Shown in pieces: positions 11,188-22,719 of a stretch of 64,000 nt of DNA (the stretch's first letter is position 1; each line of letters starts with the position of its first letter). This stretch comes from Pipra filicauda (lineage: Eukaryota; Chordata; Aves; Passeriformes; Pipridae). The DNA lies in the NCBI RefSeq assembly GCF_003945595.2, contig NW_024104316.1:1870208-1934207 (forward strand), written 5' to 3'. Under the pieces are notes generated by a model. That model saw nothing but the letters and a program-made list of their open reading frames with translations. It was not told the origin of the DNA and did not search any database. The translations under genes and the position numbers were made by a program.

Positions 11188-12739
11188 GCCCAGTCCCACA
11201 CTCTGTCACCACTGAATGGCCATAGAGGGGCAAAGCACCTCCAACACAGAAAAAATGCACTTTTATTCCTGCCATTTCCTTTTCATTAATGCTCATCACT
11301 AATGGGATGTCATTCAGGAGAACCAGAGGGCTGTGTCTTGACAGAAGGCAGTTCCCATGGTCTTCACCAGACATTGCCATGCAGGGAGGGAAAATATGGC
11401 CTCAGCAGTGGTGGCTTTAGAGCAGGAGGGAGCAAGGATAAGCCCTCAGCTAGTACTGAAATAGGCAGCAGAGGCAGTGATGGGAATAGGGTGGGAAGGG
11501 AAGGGGAAAGTTGTCTACTGTACAAAATCGCCCAATGTACCAGGTCCGTTCACACCATTGTGTCACACCTTTCACAGCACTCAGCTCCTGCTGTCTCATG
11601 GACACAGCTGGTCCTGGGCTGCCATGGAGCACCCTGCAAACTGCCCCCCCTCTGTGTGCCCAAACCTCCCTCCCCCAGCCTGGGCACCGTGACCACTGAA
11701 CCCCAGAAGTCACTTTGGAGCAAGGAGGTGCCTCGGGCAGTGATGGTGAGAGAGAGGTAGTTCAGAGGGACCTGGCTCACATCCCAGGGAGGACATCCAT
11801 GGCAACGTGGAGGGAGCAACCACCATGCCCAGGGAGCTCAAGAAGCTGAGCCCATCCTGCTACCAGCACCTCAGGGCTCTTTGTGGGAACCCCAACTTTA
11901 ATATTGCTCTGTGTGGGAGGAAAACATCCTCTGCCTTTGACAATGTGATTACTATTACAATATTGGCTTTGTTGCCTGAGATCTCCTCCAATTGAAAAGA
12001 AAAAAAAACAAACCAGAAGCACAAACTGGTACAGGAAAATAACTGAGCCACTTCAGATAACTTATTGAACTGCAGTAGGAAGGAAGTGGAACCTGCTGCT
12101 TGACTAGACACTTAAACTTTCTGCTATAATCTCTTTGGTTTCCTTATAATTGATATTGCTTTTCTCAAGTTTGCTGTCACTGTTTCAACAACACAGGCAT
12201 TAACAATTTGCCTGGAACTCTACACAGAGCCACTTTCTTCAAAGAAAGTACCCTAGTCACAAAATCTCTCTGTTGAAGTACTGCACTGTAAATCCATATC
12301 CCATTAACTTTTTTCAGCCATACCCAAGTCTTTTACCATTACTGGTTCTGAGCTTACTTGGATTTTGGTAATATCATTTGAGCTGCTGGAGTCTGTCAAC
12401 ATCAGGAGGCTCTTGTCTCTTGGCAGAAGGGAAACCCAGGATCAGCACAAAAAGTGCTACATTTCCAAAACTAACAGCAGTGATGCCAAAAGGTGGTCAA
12501 ATTCCATTTCTGCTGCCTCCCCAGTTCTAACCCAGAGCCCACACACTTCAAGAGTCCAGCCCTTACTCCCAAGCACATAATTCCTTTAAAGATCCTGAAA
12601 AAGCAGCATGCATCAAAGTGCATATTTCAAGATCTTTGCAGAAGAAAGGCTCTGTAGAAGCACAATTGCACAGAACCTGGAGTGTTTCTCAGGAAAAGGA
12701 AATAAAATTCCATCGAAGCTCATTTAAATCAGCTCATCT
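11188..12739. other. Intergenic, NLRC5 5' end to CETP 3' end
   Basis: About 1.5 kb without recognisable genes. A T-rich stretch lies near 12.1-12.3 kb. The remaining plus and minus ORFs are short and lack family features. Confidence 0.6.
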
Positions 12740-12745
12740 TTTAAT
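12740..12745 (-). terminator. Candidate CETP polyadenylation signal (ATTAAA)
   Basis: ATTAAA on the minus strand, about 60 nt after the CETP stop codon. No AATAAA is nearer. The signal is the common variant and the 3' UTR would be short. Confidence 0.4.
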
Positions 12746-12804
12746 TGGTTCACACACAAATCTTGCTGCTTGTACACAAGCTCCTCTCTATGAAGGGATC
12801 AGCT

Positions 12805-12879
12805 CTATAAACTTTTGTGAAGAAAATCAAGAAGCAAATGATGCGGGAAGTCAAAGTCAAGTTGTACGATTACGTATCC
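12805..12879 (-). CDS. CETP: CETP coding exon 16 (C-terminal tail, stop)
   Basis: The acceptor is tttttag|GG, then [20 protein letters not shown] and HKSL, then TAG. This is the helix X tail that plugs the lipid tunnel in CETP. Confidence 0.95.
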   Translation of the reverse strand, partial: GYVIVQLDFDFPHHLLLDFLHKSL

Positions 12880-15800
12880 CTAAAAAGGGGGGAGAAAACA
12901 GAAAAATGTTATGTTAGTTTATGCCACACACCCAAGGGGGCTTTGAGAGCCAGGTACCTCTGAGCTCTGCTTACCTTTCTTGGGACGATCTCAGGATTTA
13001 TGATATCAAATAGATTGATTCCTTTTTTGTCCATCAGTGAAGTCAGAGCTGATCCAATGCCTGTGGAATCAGCAAACCCATCCAGTTACAGGTATGGCCC
13101 TCCCAGCTTGCTCCTCACCATGTGCTTCCACCCTGTCTGCCTGTTGCCAAAACCTAATTGTGCCTCAGCGCCCCACAACCTTTGGCCCAATGGAAAACTC
13201 ACTTTTCCTTTCTCCCAGACATTTACAAAGGGTTCCCCAAGCGAATCCAGCAGAAATTCAAAACAGTGATGTGGTTCCCCCCCTCTGGGCTCTTAGGGTT
13301 ATTGATGGATTTGTTCAGGTTTAGGGGATCTGCTGTTAGGCAATTTACAGAGTAGGTTGGCACTTCCCCAAAGGGAAAACTCACTTGAAGTTACTTCTGG
13401 GATCCCAACAACCGAGATCATGTTCTGCAGAAAGTTTCGTATGGATGGGTCATTCTGAAAGCCAGAAAATTCATACAAAAAAAAAATGCTTTAAAGACAT
13501 CATTTCACCTCAAGTGGCTTAGAGAATACTTTTTTCAAGGACTTACCCCACTTGGATCAGCTGTGCATTTCAAGACTTTAAACTCTATGCTGAAGGGAAG
13601 GGGGGAAAAAAAAGGGTGAGGGGAAGTCACCTAGGGCTGCAGAGATCCTCTTTTTGTGCTGCTTTTAAGCACGGGCCAAAAAAGGCAACAAAACCCTCAA
13701 GAGACCACAGTACTGACCTGGAGTCCAAAGGCTGCAAAATGAGTTTCTTTTCCACATAGGCAGCTTGGATAGTGACCGTGATTTCCTGCAGAGAGAAGAA
13801 CAGCAGGGTTGAGGCATAGTTCATCTTGCCTTGTAGCAGGGAGTTGCATTTGGACATTTTGGTTTGCTTTTCTAGGAGCCGGATTTCAACATCCTTCCGG
13901 CTCCGAGGCAGCCGGGGCTACCACGGGTAGCCAGCAAATGTAAACCAAATTAAAAAAAACAAAGCAATCTCTGGTTTCTGGTCATTTAGGCTCATTTTCT
14001 TACTCTTGCCTATGTGCAAACATTCATTTAAAAGGAGAATTTGTGATGCAGTTGCAGCTCACAACCAGGATTCTGGCAGTCCAGGAGCAGATCACATCCC
14101 AGGAGCCATGATTTTATGAACCACCTCTAGTTCAGTGCTTCTGCAATTCCATAATTTCAAATCCTTGAAATTTATGTCAAGATATCACTTGGAGTGCAAG
14201 AAACAGCCTTGTGTATTTTCCTGTAATGACCTGCTAATGTGGGATACTTGCTGAGTATCCCACAGGAAGGGAATTATTCTCAATTACAGTTTAACCCTTT
14301 AAATTAGAGAGTCTGCTTTACCCTCAGGGAGAGATTTGCATTGGTTTTGTGTCCATGCCAGCCCATAATTCCAAGACTGGACAAATATACTGCTTTCTTG
14401 TGATGTTACCCATGACAGGAAAGCTCCTGGCATTTCTATTTTTTGCTTCCTTAGGTTCAGTATAAAGCAGTCTGGGGTAAAACACAACGTAAGCAGGAAC
14501 TTTCATACATGCATGCATAGAGGAAAAGTTTATATTTTGAGCTTCACGTTTTTCAGAGGTGCATCTTCATTTCAGAGACAACTATTTTCTAAGTGGAGGC
14601 CAGAGCTAGAATTAGGAAATGGGGAGATTTCAAAATAAATCCATTCCCATGGTGCCTTCATTCTCTCCTAAAACATCTCAGCTGCAGGGGTCTCCCTGTG
14701 TCTGATACAGGTTAATGGGGGCTCATCAGTGCTTTGTGCTGCTTTTACCACCTTGCACATCGGTGATGGGCTGGCCTGATAGAGGAGGCATTGAGCCAAC
14801 ACGGTCACTATCATCATTCCCAGCCTCAAATGCCAAGGGAAGAAATGGGAATGTTAAAAGGAACTTATATGCCTTCTCTACCTCCCGTGGTTTAGCCACC
14901 CACCCTTCCCAGAGGGCTCCCTGCACACCAGGAGTGGTCCAGATTTGGGACAGAGCCTGCCCCAAGATCTTCACAGTCAGGAGACCCAAGAACTGACCTT
15001 CTCCATGTACAGAACCACCAGAGACTCTCCTCCTGCGGGAAGAATGCTGACCTCCACTGCTACCAAGCACTTCACGACTGTCCCTTCAGGCTGAAGAGAA
15101 ATTTGGGGCTGGGCGAGACTCCACACCTTGGCCACAGAGTCATTATAGGAGGTGCCTTGAAAAATCTGGTCAAGGAGCAACAGATGAGTCAGACTTTTCC
15201 CATACCAATTTCGTGCCAACTTGCCACACAGCTGCATCCCTTTTGTAGTCCCCAGTTCCTCCTCCTGTTCATACAAGCTCAATAACTCAGCCAGGTTTTA
15301 GGGAAGCTGTGCCATCACGGAGGGTGGAGAAATCCTCCTTGCAGAGCACAACAGTTTCTCCATCAGTCCCTGGTTTTCCCCATCAGGCCCACCCAAGACT
15401 CGAGTTGTCAAGGGAAGGACCCAGATGCAACAGAATCCATTTGAAAATTCCTTATTTGACATCCAATGCTCAGAATAGGACCAAAAGTTACCATCTGCAC
15501 CGCCTTCTGCTGCGCTTCCGTGTCCTCCATTTCAAAGAGTGCCTGCAGAGACAAACCAGAAACAGACTGTGGAAAAGCAAACCACAAGGTTATGGTTAGC
15601 CCTGTGGGCTGGATGGGACAGGGCACTGAGGTGTGGCCTGTGCTCAGTTCAGGGGCATGGCTGAGCTTCCCTTGAGCTCACCCCTTTTCTACCTTGGTGC
15701 TTCCCCAGAAAATCATGTTCCCTTTACGGTTCAGCTGACAAGTTTTCTGTCAGCTCATGTTATCACTCCAAGGGTTATCACTCATTGCCTGAGAGAACAC

Positions 15801-18800
15801 TCTTGATAAAAGGGCACCAATTTCAGCATCACATGTAGTGGCTGACTATAGATTGCTATCTTCTACAGAAAGTGGCTCTCACCAATACACGGTATTAAGA
15901 GAACTTATTACTCTCTCCCCAAAACATGAGTTAAGGAGGGAACCGCCCCTGAAATCACCTGCAGCTTCTCCCCTCTGATGGTTGATACCAGTCTCCCATC
16001 TAAGAAAGCTGCAGAGGCCAGAGAGCTGAGGGTGTGCTCGGACAGCCAGAAGTAGAGCATTCGGGACTCGGTCAGCAGCGACGGGGAGAAAACAGAGTCG
16101 CTCAGGGTGCTGGAGTAGTTCTTGTACAGCACAAGGCCCTTCGAAGGAAAACAAGCACGTTGGCCACGAGGAGCAGCAGGGAGACAGAACAAAATGTCAA
16201 CACCTGCATTTCCATTGCAAGGCAAAGGCCTGGCTGGCTGGACACAGAGCAGGGAGCAGGCTGGCATCAGCCCCCCGCTGCAGCACCTCGGCGTGGCAGC
16301 AAGGGACCAGCCCCTCCCAGCCCTCCAGCACAACCCAGCACCAGAAAACACTGGTCTTTGAGCAGCCTGGGTTACTTTACCTTGTGACGTGATTCTACGT
16401 AACCCGTTTGTATCAGGGAGTCTGCTGCAAGGGAGAGATCAACGATGATATCCTTGTCCCGGACAAAATTCGCTGCAGGAAGGAAACACAAAAACCTTGC
16501 ACCAAAAATACAACCTCGAGCAGAGCTTGCAACAGTTTCTTTTAGGATTTGGTGCAGAAGGTGACTGGGAGTTGTAAAAGGACACAAGAATGGGACAGGG
16601 GTTCCCACTCTTTCGGGTGCTAGTGCTGATCCTGCTACAGCTCACTGACAGAGTTGCAACACTGGGAAATAGGGATAAATACTCTCAAGTTTTACATTCC
16701 ACTGCTTTTCCCTGATATTTGGGACTGGGAAAATCTTCAGCAGGCAGATCCAAGTGCTGTAGTATCTCAGGCCCAGTACTCCAGTGTGTGCTCCTGTTCC
16801 AGCTAGCATCAGTCCTGCAGCTATCCTGCACAGCTGGTCAGTGTGTACTGAAGGAGAAATTCCTTATGAACTGCGTCTTTCAATCTGTGCAATCACCCTT
16901 AAAAACCAACCTGATGCAGAAAACTCAAAACATAACATTTCTAAGGTTTACTTTGCTGTTGTCTGAGGGCTTGGGATCTCATAAACATTTTTGAAGGATG
17001 TTTTTGGTGGATGCAGCTACTGCCCTACTGGAGCTCACATGTCGAAAGTTGCACTTAAAAGAAAGCAGAAAAAACAAGGATATTTACCTGCTAAATCAAG
17101 TACAAAATTTGCCAGCATCTGAGCAAGAGAATTGATTTCCTTGCACACCTACAAGAGGAAAAGAGGAAAAAAACTGAAGGCATGGGGTAGGATTTTGAAT
17201 TGTAGAGCAGAGCTGGGCCTCTCAGTGAGATCTGGGGGCTGTTGGTCAGAGTCCAGCAGCACCAATGCCAGCAACACCTCTCACTTTGTCCAAGCTGCCT
17301 TTTTTTTGTGGATTCAATTTATTAGTCTTATTTTTCACAAGCACTAACATTACACTGCTACTATCTCGTGGGCACATGTGAGCAGAGAAGTGTGTAGCTT
17401 ACAAAGCTACAGAGAGGTTTCCTCTGTCCTTACCTCCCTCTTGAGAACAAGCTTCAGAGTGAAGGAGATGAAATCTGTGAAGAGTTGCTTCAGCCAGCCT
17501 GGCCTGTGTAAGACAGGGAGCACAGTCAAGGACCAGCAGTGCTCCCTGTGGTGGGTGAGATTTGGGGACCAGCAGTGGGGCAATAAAGCTCGATTTTGAA
17601 GTGGGACTGACTCACTCTTTGTCTCCTTGGAGGTGTAAGGTGAGTTTGTGGAAAGTCAGGTAGCAGTCTGAGGCATCAGCAACCATTTTGTCCTCCTGGC
17701 ACGCTGCATGGGATGGAAGAAAAAGAGAAAAAAAAAATAGCTAATTTGCTACTGAGATGAGAGGACTGAAGGGATTTATACCAGCTTCCTCCTCTTGAGC
17801 CGTTAAAACTATGAGGTCTTTGAGGGCCAGGTTGTCTCCCATCCTGTGTGCACAGGGTTCAGAGACCCACTCCCAGCCTCCCTATGCCATCCAATCCCCA
17901 CAGAGGTGGGCAGAGCCAGCTCAGGGTTGCTGCCCACCACCCACACTCACAGAGACCCCTGCAGGCAGTGGTACCCAGCTGTCACTTACTCAGTTTAATG
18001 TCCAGCTGGAGGTCAATGGAAGACTCGATTTCAAAATCAACTGAGTGAAAAAGCCTCAAACTGTAATGGCAAGGAGAGAGGACATTTAGCAAACCATGCT
18101 GGGAGCAGCTTCTCCCTGACCACACGACAGCCACAGGGTGAGTTTTATAAACATCAGTCCTTGCACTGCAAGGACATGTTGCAGCTTATATAAGATACTC
18201 TACTCTGGCTGTAAATGATTGCAAACTGCTCTCTCAGCGGCACTTTGGACCATTAAATCCCTTTTTTATCCACTGAGACTTTATAGAGCAAGGAGGGGAG
18301 AAATCAGCTCGTAAGCTTTGGCCATCTTGCCTCCTCAGGCACAGTGAGGACAGAAAGACAGAAAGACAGACGGGCAGAGCAGTGACAGGGCTAAGCAGCA
18401 CTGCTAGTACATAAAATCCTGTCTCACTTAGGCAGTGAGCAATGCTGGCATTGCCAGCGAGTCCGAGGGGTGCAGCCCCTCCACACCTACTTGTGTCATG
18501 GGCCAGTGCCCGTGGGCTGCAGTAGGAGTTGGGCTGTGGTGCTCAGCAGCAGGAGCTGGGGCTGTGGTGCTCAGCAGCAGGAGCTGGGGCTGTGGTGCTC
18601 AGCAGCAGGAGCTGGGGCTGTGGTGCTCAGCAGCAGCCAGCCCTGGGTACTTACAACCAGGCCCCTGCGTAGCCGTAGGTCAGGGTCCCTTTGAAGGAGG
18701 CCGTCACGTTTTTAATGGCAAGATAAATGGCATTATTTTCCTTAAGCTCCACGTCACTCTTCTCTATGGACAAGTCATTGACTTGGATGCTGGAAACAAC

Positions 18801-20707
18801 AGAAACACAGTTTGCCTGCAAACCAGGGCTCTCTTCTGTGGTTGGGCGAGACAGGTTTGCTCCCGAGGACATGGGGGCTCTAAGGGACCTGTGCAAATGC
18901 CAGACTCAGAAGCTTTTGCAAATCCCAGGGGCCAGGCACAAGGAGAAGTGGTGCTTTTGCTCAGCCTCGGTGCACTGCAGCTCCCTGGTGATGTTTGGAG
19001 GTGGGGGAATGCTTTAATCAGGAAACACGGAGCAACACAACCCTGTTTTGCTGCAGTGCTCTGTGCGACCGCGGTCATGGCAGGAAATCTGTCCCGCTAA
19101 GGTACCTCTACATTTGTTGCCCCCAAATAAAAGTGAGTAACACAGCGACACCCAGCCTGGTTTGTCACAAAGCACAGCCAAGTGACATCCTGCTGACAGG
19201 GGTGGCTCTGGCAGCCCCGGATGTGTCCCCTCTGCTACTCGATGTGCCTTGGGCACCATCTATTGTCAGTGGCCCAAGGTGCCCCAGCCTGCAGGGACAT
19301 TGTTCCTCATCCCTGTTGACAGAGGTGTGCTCTAGATGCTGCCAGGAACTGCTGGATCAAAGCTCCCTCCGAGGCCAGTTTCTGCTCCCCTCCCTCAGCC
19401 CACATCCCCCCTGGCACAGAGACACGGAGATACTCACTTGGTCAGCTCGTAAGCCACCTTGCCCAGGAGACGCACAGACCTTTCCCCGGTGATATTTGGG
19501 AATTTGGCACTTCTGAAGGCTGCTTGGATGACCTGTGCTGTTTCCTGGTTCACTGTTGGTGGAAGAAAAGGGCAAAGATCCCAAACTGCAACCTGTCCCG
19601 GCCGCAAAGTCGGATCCGCACCCTGGATTAGAGCACTACACAGAAGGGTTTTATCCAAGGCTCTTCCCTCAGATTAAGGAAGCACTAGAAGTAGTTTCAG
19701 AGTAAAATAAAAAAATCCCTAACTTTAGCAGCTGATGGCAGCAAGGGACAACAGTGTGTGTGGTTCAACAGTCACCAGCAGGCCTGTTTCCAGGGAATCA
19801 TGCCCAGTTTTCACACACCTTAGGAGCAGATTTTTGAAAGGTCGAGCCTGTGCTCATCCTTACACCACACAAGCCATTGCCTTTACCCCAGTGCTTTCCT
19901 CTGTTGCTGCTTGCTTGTATTGCAGTCAGCTCTTGGGTCTCCAAAGGAAAACTTCTGATACTCAAGTTTTCATGCCTGTTTTCCTAATGTTATCCAGCCC
20001 ATTCCAGCCTCAGGCATGTGGTTCTATAGGATTTTTTTCCTTCCAGAAATACCCTCTCTTAGTTTGGCCCAGCATCCTTTGTCTCCATGTACCCCTGTCA
20101 GAGAGGATGGGTCAGAGCTGTTCCCACCCTTCACAGAAGAACTAATTATTCTTCCCCCACCCATAATGCCCCCAAATCCTTGCAAATAAACCCACAGCAG
20201 CAGAGAACCTGCTTCACCCCCTTCTGCACACTGACCCCAAGAAATGAGATTGCAACAAAGAGAGAAATCAAATACACATTTTCTCTAGCTTTTCCATCAT
20301 GCCAGCCCCCAGCAAAGAACAGTACTAAAACATTGGGCTGACAGGGGCTGGGGACCCTTTTCAAGCTCCTTTGAGAAGCTGTGCCTGTTCAGTTCAGGTG
20401 CCCATGCTTTTAACCTGTGCTCCCAGGCAGGTATTAATACATCTTACCAGATAAACTGTTTACCCAAGACCCAGGGAAGCAAGAAACCCCCTCACTTGGC
20501 TGATCTGTCCCTGACTTCTGGCAGAGATGGAGCAAACACAGCCCCACAGAGCAGGCACTTACACAGCAATGCCGCGGGCTTGGTCATCCTGCAGACGACC
20601 CCGGTGGCTCTGTAAGGGGAGGGCCCGAAGTCACAGGCTGCTGACGCATGGACAAGCACCAGCAAGATCCTGAAGATCCCCAGTATCATCCTGCCAGCCC
20701 AGCTCAT
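12805..20707 (-). CDS. CETP: CETP, cholesteryl ester transfer protein (complete)
   Basis: CETP is a secreted plasma protein of the BPI/LBP/PLTP family. It exchanges cholesteryl esters for triglycerides between HDL and apoB lipoproteins. Sixteen coding exons join without a stop to 505 residues (mammalian CETP is about 493). The start at 20707 gives a signal peptide with core [14 protein letters not shown]; a second in-frame ATG at 20689 would also keep it. Recognised blocks run in order: [64 protein letters not shown], and the C-terminal amphipathic tail [14 protein letters not shown] ending in KSL. Exon sizes and phases follow the mammalian gene, including a 180-nt exon 9. N-glycosylation sequons NVT and NYS sit where mammalian CETP has sites. 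PLTP and BPI are excluded by the tail and the exon 9 structure. Confidence 0.97.
12975..13060 (-). CDS. CETP: CETP coding exon 15
   Basis: 86 nt, reading [20 protein letters not shown] and then IVPRK. The acceptor follows ttccacag and the donor is GTAAGC. Phase is 1 in and 0 out. Confidence 0.95.
13385..13454 (-). CDS. CETP: CETP coding exon 14
   Basis: 70 nt, reading [20 protein letters not shown] then VTS. The donor is A|GTGAGT. It matches the MITAVGIPEV block of mammalian CETP. Confidence 0.95.
13547..13589 (-). CDS. CETP: CETP coding exon 13
   Basis: 43 nt, reading (S)[14 protein letters not shown]. The acceptor cttcag|CATAG was chosen over the AG five bases further in, which would give an immediate in-frame stop. 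Confidence 0.88.
13718..13785 (-). CDS. CETP: CETP coding exon 12
   Basis: 68 nt, reading [20 protein letters not shown] then DS. It parallels the TTVQASYSKKKLFLSLLD segment. The donor is AG|GTCAGT. Confidence 0.94.
14998..15165 (-). CDS. CETP: CETP coding exon 11
   Basis: 168 nt, reading from [17 protein letters not shown] to LVVLYMEK. The acceptor ttgaccag is weak but sits in the expected place and phase. This is the least conserved exon of the gene. Confidence 0.88.
15492..15542 (-). CDS. CETP: CETP coding exon 10
   Basis: 51 nt (17 codons, phase 0 at both ends), reading [17 protein letters not shown]. It is the same size as the mammalian exon 10. Confidence 0.93.
15959..16138 (-). CDS. 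CETP: CETP coding exon 9 (180-nt cassette)
   Basis: Exactly 180 nt, phase 0 at both ends, reading [20 protein letters not shown] and later MLYFWLSEH. In mammals this exon is skipped in the exon-9-deleted CETP isoform. Confidence 0.96.
16381..16472 (-). CDS. CETP: CETP coding exon 8
   Basis: 92 nt, reading [20 protein letters not shown] then [11 protein letters not shown]. The acceptor is tcctgcag and the donor is GTAAAG. Confidence 0.95.
17088..17148 (-). CDS. CETP: CETP coding exon 7
   Basis: 61 nt, reading [20 protein letters not shown]. It matches the ICKEINVISNIMADFV segment. The donor is G|GTAAAT. Confidence 0.95.
17434..17503 (-). CDS. CETP: CETP coding exon 6
   Basis: 70 nt, reading [20 protein letters not shown] then KRE. 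The acceptor is cttacacag and the donor is GTAAGG. Confidence 0.95.
17616..17703 (-). CDS. CETP: CETP coding exon 5
   Basis: 88 nt, reading [20 protein letters not shown] then TLHLQGDK. The two cysteines match the disulphide pair of the BPI-like N-terminal barrel. Confidence 0.95.
17990..18060 (-). CDS. CETP: CETP coding exon 4
   Basis: 71 nt, reading [20 protein letters not shown] then IKL. The acceptor is ccattacag and the donor is A|GTAAGT. Confidence 0.95.
18531..18636 (+). repeat. 28-bp minisatellite, 3.8 copies
   Basis: The unit gggctgtggtgctcagcagc plus aggagctg repeats almost perfectly from 18531 in CETP intron 3. The array ends 18 bp before the exon 3 border on the genomic axis, that is, just downstream of the donor in the transcript. 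Confidence 0.95.
18655..18789 (-). CDS. CETP: CETP coding exon 3
   Basis: 135 nt, reading [17 protein letters not shown] then [19 protein letters not shown]. The donor is TT|GTAAGT. A 28-bp minisatellite starts 17 bp into the following intron. Confidence 0.95.
18790..20562 (-). other. CETP introns 1 and 2
   Basis: Introns of 1,010 nt (19,553-20,562) and 648 nt (18,790-19,437). No repeats or other genes were recognised. Confidence 0.75.
19438..19552 (-). CDS. CETP: CETP coding exon 2
   Basis: 115 nt, reading [20 protein letters not shown] then [20 protein letters not shown] is a glycosylation sequon. Confidence 0.95.
20563..20707 (-). CDS. CETP: CETP coding exon 1 (signal peptide)
   Basis: 145 nt from the ATG. 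The hydrophobic leader ends near HASA, then [20 protein letters not shown]. The donor is T|GTAAGT. Two in-frame ATGs (20707 and 20689) are possible; both keep a usable leader. Confidence 0.92.
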
Positions 20708-22326
20708 CTTCAGCCAGAGTGGAGAGCGCTGATGAGACTGACTGATTCCTGGCTGTGGCAAAGGCGGCTTTCATACCTCCAGCAGAGCCCGCTCGACATG
20801 CCCACAGGACATGACCTGCTTCCTCCACTTATCAAAACCCATCACACATTTCCTAATCTTCCTATAGCTTCCTTAAGACTCTTCAAGTTGCTGGCTGCCT
20901 TCCTCCCTCAGCAGGCACTTGGGGCTGCAGGGCTTTGAGCCCCTGCCAAGATTGCTCTAACTCAGGACATGGATGTACCGAGGCGGGTGGAGAAAGCTGG
21001 AGGGGGATGGAGAGTGGAAGAGGATAAAGTCAAGGGAACAACCTCACACACAGCCTCCAGCCAGTTCATCATTTTCTCTTCATGCAGAAATATTCCATAT
21101 TTTGCATTCCTGCAGTAATTCCCCAGCAAAGCCCTGTTCAAAATGTACCTACAACAATAACTGCTCTCCCTTCCACTGGTTTTAGACACATTGTGGGGAA
21201 ATGGAGGCATGTTCCCGGGAAGGGGGTGCTTCCTGCTGCCACTGGGTGAACCCACATCTCCCACATCCCTGGAAAACTCCATGACCAGAGCGCTGTGGTG
21301 CTTTCTGCCTCTTGGCTGGATTTGTGGATGATCTTTGGTTTGCCACCTTCCCTGTGGGGAAGAACCCACTAAGCTGGAGCTTTTTATGTATCCAGACTCT
21401 CAGCTGCTATTTGGGGACTTCAGAGACCCAAGTTCACACCCACTCCTTGTGCACACCTGGCCTGCATGCCACTGTCCACCCCTGCACCTCTGTTATGGTG
21501 CTGGGGCCCATCCCATTCCCAAAACGAGCTCCAGGACAAAACAGAGCAGGGTTATTTCGTTATTTCAGCAAGGAGGCTCGCAGCAGCTCCCATGAACCAT
21601 ATTGCCAGCAAAGACTGATGGAGAAGGACAGGTGAGAACTTGTCAACTCCCCGAGCAAGACGAGGTGCCAGCCTCCCTGCTCTCCCTGGCAGATGCCTCA
21701 TCCTATCCTCCCTGCACCATGTTTCCTCTGGGGACCCTGCTGTCCGGCAGCCCCCACCCTGCCCTGCTGTTTTCTTCCTGAGTTGAGAAGGTGAACGGCC
21801 TCGGGTACCCTGCGGGAGGCACTCACGGTCACTGACCTGCCGAGGGAAGCCGAGCATCTGCAGGCTTCCTCCGGGCTTCTGCAGGCGAGCAGCGCCGTGG
21901 CCAAGGACAGGCTGCCTGCCGAGAGCCCACCCGGCGTTGTGAGTGAACAGGTAAATCATTGGAAGCACAACATACAGACAGAGGGTGCCTGAGCAGCGGA
22001 GAGCCCACATGGCAGCTCAGTGCCATCATCTCAGCCACCACAGCAACTTTCCAGAAGGAAGCTGCAAAGGGCACAGGCATGTTAGAAAGGGATTTGAATT
22101 CAAGGGGCTTTAACGATGTACCAGCTCTATTTTCTGTCCTTCAGCTCACGGCTCTGATGTGCTCAGCCCTCCCCAGCAGCTCGGAGTTCAAGGGATGTGA
22201 GCACAGTGTCTGACACCTGGGATAGAGGGAATCCTGTAGACACAGTAGGAGGGAGTTCCTCAGGTGCTGCAGTGCAAGCACAGAGGTAGGTGAGGCACTA
22301 AAATTGACACTTAAACCATCATTTGA
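20708..22326. other. Intergenic, upstream of CETP
   Basis: No TATA box or CpG island was seen directly upstream of CETP. The only notable ORF is the one at 21,552-22,010 (listed separately). Confidence 0.5.
21552..22010 (-). other. Unassigned ORF with hydrophobic N-terminus
   Basis: This ORF begins with a real ATG and reads MWALRCSGTLCLYVVLPMIY. A leader-like hydrophobic stretch is followed by an arginine- and glycine-rich, low-complexity tail. A possible donor (CGGCAG|GTCAGT) interrupts it near 21,836, and an acceptor (ctttgcag) precedes the ATG. I do not recognise the protein, and no second exon was found. It could be a lineage-specific first exon or chance. Confidence 0.2.
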
Positions 22327-22719
22327 CAGGCTGAGGGAGCTGGGGTTGTTCAGCTTGGAGAAGAGAAGGTTCTGGGAAGACCTTAGAGCCCCTTCCAGTA
22401 TCAAAAAGAGGGAGAGCTACTTTTTATACCGGCAGATGATAGGGCAATGTTTTTAAACTGAAAGAGATTTAAATTCGGTGTTAGGAATAAATTCTTTACT
22501 CAGAGGGTGATGAGGCACTGGCACAGGTTGGCTGTGTCAGTGACTTCACTGACCTAGACAAGTTGTGGATGCCCCACCCCTGGAAGTGATCCAGGCCAGG
22601 TTGGATGGTTGCTTGGAGCAACCTGGTCTAGTGGAAGGTGACCCTGCCCACAGAAGAGGGTTAGAACAAGATGAGATTTAAGGTTCCTTCCAATCCAAAC
22701 CATTTTGGGATTCTATGAC
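22327..22719 (+). repeat. CR1 LINE fragment, 3' end
   Basis: It starts caggctgagggagctggggt and reads ttcagcttggagaagagaag. It ends with the CR1 terminus, cattttgggattctatgac. The plus-strand orientation is clear, and it is moderately diverged. Confidence 0.9.

Larger units (their letters stand above)
13061..14997 (-). other. CETP introns 11 to 14
   Basis: Intronic DNA between exons 11 and 15, the largest being 13,786-14,997 (1.2 kb). I see A- and G-rich runs near 13,590-13,615 but no repeat element or extra exon. Confidence 0.75.
15166..18654 (-). other. CETP introns 3 to 10
   Basis: Introns of 242-615 nt between the exons listed. All have GT-AG ends. The only structured element recognised is the 28-bp minisatellite in intron 3. 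Confidence 0.75.

Noticed and set aside
13547..13584. Alternative CETP exon 13 acceptor five bases downstream
   Set aside because: It would place an in-frame TAA immediately after the junction. The upstream AG keeps the frame.
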